Part shown: piece after piece, positions 55,428-61,797 of the stretch | Layout: each line of letters opens with the position of its first letter | Numbering within the stretch: the first letter of the stretch is position 1 | Assembly: GCF_026340655.1 (NCBI RefSeq) | Contig: NZ_JAPEOZ010000001.1 | Coordinates: 3,286,001 to 3,350,000, forward strand | Direction: 5' to 3' | Origin: Streptomyces sp. NBC_01275 | GTDB lineage: Bacteria; Actinomycetota; Actinomycetes; Streptomycetales; Streptomycetaceae | Length of the DNA stretch: 64,000 nucleotides | Made by a program: the position numbers and the translations under genes | Notes under the pieces: generated by a model | The model's input: the letters and a program-made list of their open reading frames with translations, nothing else | The model's database searches: none | What the model was told of the DNA's origin: nothing

Positions 55428-56489
55428 ATGACCCACAACACCCCGTGCCCCTCGCCCTCCCCGACCTCCCCCCGCACCGTCCGCCACCTCTCGGACGTAC
55501 AGCGCCGCGTCACCACGGCGGCCCGACTCCGCTCCCGCGGCGTCTCCGCGGCCGAGGCAAGCGAGCAGTGCCGTCCCGGCGGTCCGTGGCAGCAGCTCCT
55601 CCCGGGCGTGTTCCTGCTCCACGCCGGCCCGCCGACCAGCGAGGAGCGGCTGCACGCGGTGCTGATGTACGCCGCCCGCGAGACGTCCGCACCGGCCGGG
55701 GTGCCCGTCCAGCCGGAGTCCGACGGACCGCACCGCCCGGTGTACAAGGAAGCGATGATCACCGGCCTGGCGGCCCTCACCCTCCACGGCCTCACCTCCG
55801 CGCCCCCGCTCCTGTCCCTGGAGCACATCGACGTCCTGGTGCCGCGGCTGCGCCGGCTGCGCTCGGCGGGCTGCGCACACGTCGTCCGCGCGGCGAGCCT
55901 GCCGACTCCCGAGCAGGCGACGGGAGTTCCGGTCGCCCCCGTGCCGCGCGCCCTGGCCGACGCGGTGTCCCAGCTGACCGAAGCGGGAACGGTTCGGCGG
56001 CTGCTGTCGGAGGCGGTGCGCGGCGGCCACTGTGAACCGGCCGCGGTCGTACGGGAGTTGAACAACGCGAAGCTGCTGAACCGCCCGCACGTGGTGGACG
56101 CGGTGGACTCCCTGCTGGCCGAGGGCCGCGCGATCGCGGAGGACCGCCTGTACACGATGGTGAGCGAGTACGGCCTCCCCGACCCGGTATGGAACGTCGA
56201 CCTCCGTCTGCCGGGCGGCCCCCACCTGGGCGGCCTCGACGCCTACTGGCCGGAGCAGGCGGTCGCCGTGGAACTGGACACTCGGGCCCCTCGTCAGGAC
56301 GAGGACGCGTTGTGGTCGGAGTACGCCCGCAAGCGCGAGCACCTGGAGCGCCTGGGCATCACGGTCGTCCACATCACCCCGAAGAAGCTGAGGGACGCGA
56401 TGGACCAGCAGGCGGCGGTGGTCCGCACAGCCCTGATGGCCTCGGGCGACCGGGACCCGGCCGCGTATGTCGTGGTGCTGCCCCGGTAA
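55428..56489 (+). CDS. AbiEi-like protein with a DUF559/VSR-like C-terminal nuclease fold
   Basis: The 353-residue protein has an N-terminal winged-helix part resembling type IV antitoxin AbiEi: ARLRSRGVSAAEASEQCRPG, QQLLPGVFLLHAGPPTSEER, MITGLAALTLHGL. The C-terminal ~100 residues (VWNVDLRLPGGPHLGGLDAY, WPEQAVAVELDTRAPRQDED, REHLERLGITVVHITPKKLR) have the D...ExD-type spacing of DUF559-like PD-(D/E)XK nucleases. No AbiEii toxin partner is next to it. It stands alone between a terminator and a minisatellite. Possible roles are defence, DNA repair or a solitary regulator. The family call is by pattern only. Confidence 0.65.
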   Translation: MTHNTPCPSPSPTSPRTVRHLSDVQRRVTTAARLRSRGVSAAEASEQCRPGGPWQQLLPGVFLLHAGPPTSEERLHAVLMYAARETSAPAGVPVQPESDGPHRPVYKEAMITGLAALTLHGLTSAPPLLSLEHIDVLVPRLRRLRSAGCAHVVRAASLPTPEQATGVPVAPVPRALADAVSQLTEAGTVRRLLSEAVRGGHCEPAAVVRELNNAKLLNRPHVVDAVDSLLAEGRAIAEDRLYTMVSEYGLPDPVWNVDLRLPGGPHLGGLDAYWPEQAVAVELDTRAPRQDEDALWSEYARKREHLERLGITVVHITPKKLRDAMDQQAAVVRTALMASGDRDPAAYVVVLPR

Positions 56490-56510
56490 GGACCGGCGAG
56501 GACCGGCAAG

Positions 56511-56596
56511 GGCTGGGGGCCGGGGACCGGGGGCTGGGAGCCCGGGGACCGGGGGCTGGGAGCCCGGGGACCGGGGGCTGGGAGCCCGGGGACCGG
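56511..56596. repeat. 22-bp tandem repeat, three perfect plus one diverged unit
   Basis: Three identical 22-bp units (56531-56552, 56553-56574, 56575-56596), each GGGCTGGGAGCCCGGGGACC plus GG, follow one diverged 20-bp unit (56511-56530). It lies 21 bp past the AbiEi-like stop and before the converging MerR gene. Each unit contains a short self-complement (GGGCTnnnAGCCC). Confidence 0.95.
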
Positions 56597-56656
56597 GGGC
56601 CAGCACCAGGAGGGGAGAGGAGGGGCCGCGGGGTCGACCGACCCGGCGGCCCCTCC

Positions 56657-57016
56657 TCACATCGCGGCCGCCCGCAAGGGACATCCCGTTCCGACACGGT
56701 CGACGAGCTCGGCGCGCAGGGCGGCGAGCTCGGCCACACGCGCATCGATGATCTGGATCTTCTCCTCGAACAGCGCGGACAGCGCCTGCGCGGAGTCCGG
56801 CTCCTCGCGCAGCTCCGCACCGTGCCGCGCGATCTCCGCGAGCGAGAAGCCGAGGGTCTGCGCGGTGCGGACATAGGCCAGCCACTCCACCGTCTCCGGC
56901 GCGAAGTCACGGTAACCGTTGGCCGACCGACGCCCCTCGACGAGACCGACCTTCTCGTAGAAACGAATGGTGTCCCGGGTCATGTTCGTGCGGGCGGCCA
57001 GCTCTCCGATGCGCAT
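56657..57016 (-). CDS. MerR-family transcriptional regulator
   Basis: The 119-residue protein has the MerR helix-turn-helix MRIGELAARTNMTRDTIRFY-EKVGLVEGRRSANGYRDF, then a long dimerisation helix (LFEEKIQIIDARVAELAALR) and a short effector end with one cysteine (RVGTGCPLRAAAM). One cysteine near the end might sense a redox or metal signal. It is divergent from a small membrane protein, whose promoter has the MerR-type 19-bp spacer, so that gene is the likely target. Confidence 0.92.
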   Translation of the reverse strand: MRIGELAARTNMTRDTIRFYEKVGLVEGRRSANGYRDFAPETVEWLAYVRTAQTLGFSLAEIARHGAELREEPDSAQALSALFEEKIQIIDARVAELAALRAELVDRVGTGCPLRAAAM

Positions 57017-57069
57017 GAGACTCCGTCAAGTGTCGTGGTGACTCTCGATATTGGTGCTCGATGTGACGC

Positions 57070-57100
57070 TTGACCTTGGAGCGTAGTCCACTGTTTAGCG
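57070..57100 (+). promoter_or_regulatory. MerR-type promoter with 19-bp spacer before the small membrane gene
   Basis: TTGACC (57070-57075), exactly 19 nt, then TTAGCG (57095-57100). The spacer holds an imperfect dyad, ACCTTGGA-N6-TCCACTGT, centred as in MerR operators. The ATG at 57109 is only 8 nt past the -10, so the mRNA would be nearly leaderless. Confidence 0.6.
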
Positions 57101-57108
57101 TCAGCCCC

Positions 57109-57567
57109 ATGACAGCCGTTCTCCTCGCCCCCGCCCACCGCCGCCCCGCCTACCTCCGCGTCGTCCGCGCGAGCGCCTGGTACGACCTCGTCGTCACCTC
57201 CGGTTTCGCGACACCGTGGACCTACGCGACGGTGCACGACCTGCTGTCCTCGGCGGGCCGGGCCTGGGGACTGGGCGCCTTCCCGGAAACCGACCCGATC
57301 CAGACCCTGTACGCGAACCTGATGGGCTCGGTGGTGATCATCTGGGCCCTGCTCCGCCTGACCCGCCCCCTCCCCGTTCACGGCCTCCTGGACGGCACGG
57401 CCCGCGCCCTCTTCACCACATGGATGGCCTACGCCCTGGCCCACGGAGCCACGGGCGTGCTGTGGCTCTTCCTCGGCGTGGAAGCGGCGTGGGGGGTGGC
57501 GCAGTTGGCACCGTGGGCACGGCGGGGGACAGCGAGGCCGGCTGCCCACCCGTCGGCTGAAGAGTGA
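57109..57567 (+). CDS. Small integral membrane protein (~4 helices), MerR-linked
   Basis: The 152-residue protein MTAVLLAPAHRRPAYLRVVR... has hydrophobic segments WYDLVVTSGFATPWTYATVH, LYANLMGSVVIIWALLRLTR, LLDGTARALFTTWMAYALAH and GVLWLFLGVEAAWGVAQLAP. The pattern recalls uncharacterised small membrane families; no transport motif is visible. The frame is open from 57070, but ATG at 57109 fits the promoter, with no Shine-Dalgarno (CAGCCCC precedes). Probably induced by the divergent MerR protein. Confidence 0.7.
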   Translation: MTAVLLAPAHRRPAYLRVVRASAWYDLVVTSGFATPWTYATVHDLLSSAGRAWGLGAFPETDPIQTLYANLMGSVVIIWALLRLTRPLPVHGLLDGTARALFTTWMAYALAHGATGVLWLFLGVEAAWGVAQLAPWARRGTARPAAHPSAEE

Positions 57568-57586
57568 CCGCGGGGCCGCCCGTTTC

Positions 57587-58828
57587 TCAGCTCTCCTCCT
57601 GGGACGTGACGCTCAGGGCCGCGCCCGCCGCATAGACGCGGTCGATCAGTTCGGCGTAGGACGCGATCATGCGTGTGCGGCTGAAGCGTTCGCGGCTGGC
57701 GGCCAGGGTGGGGGCGTACCCCGAACGGTTCGCCAGCGCCTCCTGCCACGCGCCGGCGATCGCCTCCGGGTCGGGCGGGGTCACCAGCCCGTGGCCTGCC
57801 ACGATCGCCGCGCTGTCGCCTACGTCGGTGGTCACCGGGACGGCTCCGCACATCATGCCCTCGATGAGGCAGAGGGGGGCCGCCTCGCCCCAGGAGGAGG
57901 TGAGGGAGACGACGTCGGAAGCGGCGTAGACCGTCTCCATGTCGTGGCGTACGCCGAGGAGGTGCAGGCCGCTCAGGTCCGCGTCGCCGAACGTGTCCGC
58001 GATGTCCCCCGCCAGGCCCGGGTTGGTCGTCGTCATGCCCGCGCCGCACATCAGGACGTGGCCGTCGGGGGTCGAGGCCAGCCATGCCTTTGCCGCCGCC
58101 AGGAACAGGGGGACGTTCTTCATGCCGTCGTAGCGGGCGGCGAAGACGATCACCGGGGCGGTGGACGGGATGTCGAGGGAGGTGCGGAGAGCCAGCCTTC
58201 TCGGCGCGTCCGGGCGGAAGCGGATCAGGTCGACGCCGTTGGGGATCACGTGGAGGAGGGCCGACGGGACGCCCGCCGCCTCGTACGCCGCTCTCGTCGA
58301 CTCCGCGCAGCACACCGCCGCCGCGACCGTGCCGTCGGCGATCGCGGACTTGAGGTCGTCCAGGGCACGGCCCTGGTTCTCGGGGTCGGAGCGGTGCAGG
58401 CAGACCACGACCGGGCGGCGCGGGAGGCCCGCCTGGGCGAGGAGGGCGAGGGGCTGTTCCTTGAGGGAGAGGATGACGTCCGCGTCGGCCGTCGCCCGAG
58501 CGGTGTCGGCCAGTTCTGGGCCGGTGAAGACGGCCGGATCCGTGCCCCCGGTTCCGAACGTACGGCCGAGGGAGGTGACGTCGACGTCGGCCGCCGTCAG
58601 CTTGCGGTAGCAGGCGTCGTCCTCCATCCGCTGGCGGGTGGCCTCGCGGTGCACCTCGCCGTGGATGCTCAGGACCCTGTGGTGCTGGCCGCCTTCCCGT
58701 AGTCCCAGCACCACGTCGCTGTGCACGATCCGGGCTCCTCCGGAGAAGAACCCCTCGTAGACCGAGAGCACCCGCAGTCCGTTTCCTCTGCGCACACGAT
58801 CACCCGCCTTGCACCGATATCCAGCCAT
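57587..58828 (-). CDS. Glycosyltransferase family 4-like protein
   Basis: The protein has the GT-B layout: an N-terminal domain (LRVLSVYEGFFSGGARIVHS, REGGQHHRVLSIHG) and a C-terminal nucleotide-sugar domain with HVIPNGVDLIRFRPDAPR, VIVFAARYDGMKNVPLFLAA, VVSLTSSWGEAAPLCLIEGM and the E-x7-E-like GEAAPLCLIEG. Such enzymes retain anomeric configuration. The ATG at 58828 (MAGYRCK) is the provisional start; a GTG near 58790 (VLSVYEG) with AGAGGA about 11 nt upstream is also possible. It lies 19 bp after the converging membrane gene. Confidence 0.87.
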   Translation of the reverse strand: MAGYRCKAGDRVRRGNGLRVLSVYEGFFSGGARIVHSDVVLGLREGGQHHRVLSIHGEVHREATRQRMEDDACYRKLTAADVDVTSLGRTFGTGGTDPAVFTGPELADTARATADADVILSLKEQPLALLAQAGLPRRPVVVCLHRSDPENQGRALDDLKSAIADGTVAAAVCCAESTRAAYEAAGVPSALLHVIPNGVDLIRFRPDAPRRLALRTSLDIPSTAPVIVFAARYDGMKNVPLFLAAAKAWLASTPDGHVLMCGAGMTTTNPGLAGDIADTFGDADLSGLHLLGVRHDMETVYAASDVVSLTSSWGEAAPLCLIEGMMCGAVPVTTDVGDSAAIVAGHGLVTPPDPEAIAGAWQEALANRSGYAPTLAASRERFSRTRMIASYAELIDRVYAAGAALSVTSQEES

Positions 58829-58952
58829 CCCCGTGAAGTGCGGGTTAGCCGATATGAGGCGGTACAGACGTTTCGGATGCGTGAACGTGGCGTCACATGT
58901 CCTCGTACGGTCGGTGACGCCACCGAAGTGACAGCCACCGGCCACCGGACGA

Positions 58953-60734
58953 TCAGCTCTTCTTCAGCACCAGCTCCGTGTTGCGGTCCTGCGGCTCCCC
59001 GCCGAGGCGGGCTCCGTCGGAACGGGCGTTCGCCGAAAGCTCCCGGTAGAGGGCGGCCAGGCCGGTCTGGGAGAGGTCGGTGAAGTCGGTGCGGTGGGGG
59101 GCGGCGGACTCGATCAGGGTGGTGTGGATCGAGAGGGTGCCGTCCTTGTTGTCGACCAGCTCGATCACGCGGGCCAGCTGCGGGAACTCCACGTGGGAGG
59201 CGGTGGAGACCTCCCAGAAGCTCCCGCCCGCGGAGCCTCGGTGCGGGGTGATGTCGTTGCGGTGGATGTGGCCGTTCACCCAGGCGACCACGTTGCGGTG
59301 GCGGCCGAGCAGGGCCGTCAGCTCGGCGCCGTCGTGGCGGCGCTCGGCGGGGTGCGCGGGGTCGGGGCGGGTGTTGGACATGCTCTCGCTGGTGTGGTGG
59401 CTGAAGACGACGGCGTAGACGTCCTTGTGGGCGCGCAGGGTCGCGTCCAGCCACTTCAGCTGGGCGGTGCCGATGGAGCCGTTGTAGTGGCCGCCGGGGT
59501 CGGTGGTGTCGAGGCTGATCCCTATGACGTTCTCGCCCATCGGGAACGTGTAGTACTGGGTGCCGGCCGCGAGGTTGGCGGCGGTGTAGCCGTGGCCGAC
59601 CGGGCCCGCCCCCTGGTACGTCGGGTCCAGGTGCGCCTTGACGTGCTGGACCGGGGTGTAGGGGGCCCGGCGCTCGTCGGGGGTGACCGAGCGCATGGCA
59701 CGGGTCTTGGACTTCAGCAGGTCGCGCAGGACCGTGCCTCTGGGGTCGCGGTCCTGGCTGATGCTCTGCTGGACCCTGGTGGCCTCGGCGGGGCTGAGTT
59801 CCATCAGCTTGCGGCCGCCCACGGCGTACTCGGCGAGGTAGCTGTCGCCGTGCGCGTAGCAGCCGAGCGGCATCGCGTCGTGGTTGCCGACGGTGGAGTA
59901 CCAGGGCAGGGCGAGTCCGGGGCTGCGCACCTCGCGCAGAGCGGCGGCGAGGAAGCCGTCCATGTGCGGGAAGCCGCGCTGCTTGTAGAGGTCGCGGGTG
60001 GTGGAGTCGGGCTGCCAGTACAGGTTGATCCCGCTGTTCTGGACGCCCTCGTAGTGGCGCGGATCCCCGGAGTTGGGGGTGATGCGGCCGCCGCTCATCA
60101 CCGTCAGGTACCAGTCCAGCTCGGTGTGGGCGTTGTTGTCGGTGTTGTCGCCGGTGGTGATGACGAAGTCCAGCGGGGCGCCGGTGACGGGGGCGGCCCG
60201 CAGCGAGTTGACCCGCTCGATCAGCGACACCGCGCCCTGCACGGTGAGCGCCTCGTGCGGCCGCCAGGCGATCTCGCTGGCGGCCCGGAAGTACTCCAGG
60301 CGCAGCGGGTGCTGGCTGTCGATGAGGTGCAGGTCGGTGAGCTGCACGAAGGAGGTGAGCGTCGTACGGCGGCCCGCTCGGCCGGTCTTGGCGGCGGCCA
60401 GATCGTCCCGGACGACGCGGCGCCAGCCGGCGGCGCTGCCCATGCGGTGGTAGCCGGAACCCGTTCCCGGGGCGGCGACGGAGGCGAGGGTGGTGCCCTT
60501 GGTGTACGGGGCGAGAGGGCGGGTGGCGGCGGCTTCCCGGACCGGGGCGGGCGATCTCGTCGCCTCCGGAGCGCTCGTCGTCTCCGGAGTGGCGGAGGCG
60601 GGCGCCGCCTGGCTGTCGGTGGGCCGCAGGGCGTAGCCGACGCCCGCGGAGACGGAGACGGCCGCGGTGGCGGCGAGGACGGTACGGCGGCCCAGGATGG
60701 AGGACGAGGACGTGACAGAGCGTGTGCGCGACAT
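58953..60734 (-). CDS. Tat-exported metallophosphoesterase, TIGR03767 family
   Basis: The start is ATG 60734, with GGGGAGA at 8 nt. The 593-residue protein has a twin-arginine signal SILGRRTVLAATAAVSVSAG, a Ser/Thr/Pro-rich stretch, and the phosphoesterase core: FVQLTDLHLIDSQHP (DxH), TTGDNTDNNAHTELDW, TVGNHDAMPLG (GNHD), VVFSHHTSESM, and WVNGHIHRNDITPHRG (GHIH). These coordinate two metals. The TIGR03767 group is actinobacterial and its substrate is unknown. Confidence 0.92.
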   Translation of the reverse strand: MSRTRSVTSSSSILGRRTVLAATAAVSVSAGVGYALRPTDSQAAPASATPETTSAPEATRSPAPVREAAATRPLAPYTKGTTLASVAAPGTGSGYHRMGSAAGWRRVVRDDLAAAKTGRAGRRTTLTSFVQLTDLHLIDSQHPLRLEYFRAASEIAWRPHEALTVQGAVSLIERVNSLRAAPVTGAPLDFVITTGDNTDNNAHTELDWYLTVMSGGRITPNSGDPRHYEGVQNSGINLYWQPDSTTRDLYKQRGFPHMDGFLAAALREVRSPGLALPWYSTVGNHDAMPLGCYAHGDSYLAEYAVGGRKLMELSPAEATRVQQSISQDRDPRGTVLRDLLKSKTRAMRSVTPDERRAPYTPVQHVKAHLDPTYQGAGPVGHGYTAANLAAGTQYYTFPMGENVIGISLDTTDPGGHYNGSIGTAQLKWLDATLRAHKDVYAVVFSHHTSESMSNTRPDPAHPAERRHDGAELTALLGRHRNVVAWVNGHIHRNDITPHRGSAGGSFWEVSTASHVEFPQLARVIELVDNKDGTLSIHTTLIESAAPHRTDFTDLSQTGLAALYRELSANARSDGARLGGEPQDRNTELVLKKS

Positions 60735-61020
60735 GGCGCGGTCTCCCCGAGTGCGAACGCGTCGGCAGTGGACGCGGGGCGATCGCAGCAGCGAACACCC
60801 CGCTCTCACCGGATGCTCGACACCGGGAATGACCTGTGCGTGAACGCCTCGGCAACGCACCACACCGATCGCGTACGTGGATCACGGGCCCCCTGGGCCG
60901 CCCTCGGCTGCTCGTCCACTGCTCCCCCTACGGCCGGGAGCCCGTCACTCAGCGTTCATCCGTCGGGGTAGGGGTCGGCTCTCCGGAGGTCATGTCCTCG
61001 GGGAGGCACGTCCTCGGAGG

Positions 61021-61485
61021 TCACGCCTTCTCGGACACGAACACCCGTCCGTCCACCGGCCGTTCCCGCCACAGCTTCAGCGCGATGTCGACCAGACGTA
61101 CCCGGACGAGGTCGGGCACCGCGTCCAGGTCGTGCCAGGCGGCCAGGTCGGTGGAGCCGTTCACCTCGTTGCGCAGCTCGCCGCCGACGACCCGGCCCTC
61201 GTAGACGATGCGGAGGCCGTGGTGGTCCACGGGGCCGTGCAGGCCCTCGCGAGGGAAGACGTGGTGGGAGGAGTCCAGGCCGAGCAGGCCGGTCACCTCG
61301 ACGCGGTAGCCGGTCTCCTCGTCCAGCTCGCGCACGACGGTGTCGAGGGGGTCCTCGCCGTGCTCCATGCCGCCGCCGGGCAGCACCCACTCGGGGGTGC
61401 CGTCGGGGGCCGGCGACCGGGCGAGCAGGAGCTGGCCGTCGCGGACGCAGACGGCGTAGGCCGCCACCCTCAACTTCTTGTGCAT
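61021..61485 (-). CDS. NUDIX hydrolase
   Basis: The 154-residue protein has the Nudix box GMEHGEDPLDTVVRELDEETGY (G-x5-E-x7-REL-x-EE-x-G), preceded by PEWVLPGGGME. MutT-like start MHKKLRVAAYAVCVRDGQLL. Nudix enzymes hydrolyse nucleoside diphosphates linked to other groups; the substrate here is not known. The ATG at 61485 has no clear SD; the frame is open up to 61635 but homology starts here. It is divergent from the S8 protease. Confidence 0.92.
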   Translation of the reverse strand: MHKKLRVAAYAVCVRDGQLLLARSPAPDGTPEWVLPGGGMEHGEDPLDTVVRELDEETGYRVEVTGLLGLDSSHHVFPREGLHGPVDHHGLRIVYEGRVVGGELRNEVNGSTDLAAWHDLDAVPDLVRVRLVDIALKLWRERPVDGRVFVSEKA

Positions 61486-61797
61486 CCAAGGGACGTTAAC
61501 CGGTCGGGCCCGGATGCGCAGCGGGTATTCCGGGGCGCGGGAGCGTTCCAGAGGCCGCAACGGCATAGACGGCATAGAAAGCGCACAACCCTCGAACAAC
61601 CCTCGCACAGCTGTCTCGTAGAGGGTTTTCCCCATAGATCCATATCGATTCGGTCAACTATCCCCAAACATCTGTCCCTTGCGTAAAGCTTTGCGGTCAT
61701 CCGGGACCGCCTTCCGGACGACCGTGATCAGGCAGGAACGGCTTGATCACGAGACGCTCGCTCCTTTACTCACAAGGTTCACCTCCAAGGGATGCCG
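61486..61797. other. Divergent promoter region between NUDIX and S8 protease
   Basis: This 312-bp stretch has no supported gene. It holds the inverted repeat GTGATCA-N13-TGATCAC (61724-61730 and 61744-61750), the AAAGCTTT palindrome (61685-61692) and AT-rich sequence near 61630-61690 likely to contain the promoters. Confidence 0.45.
61787..61791 (+). promoter_or_regulatory. Shine-Dalgarno deciding the S8 protease start
   Basis: AAGGG is directly followed by ATG at 61792, leaving no spacer, while ATG 61798 is 6 nt away. 61798 is therefore the better start. Confidence 0.5.
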
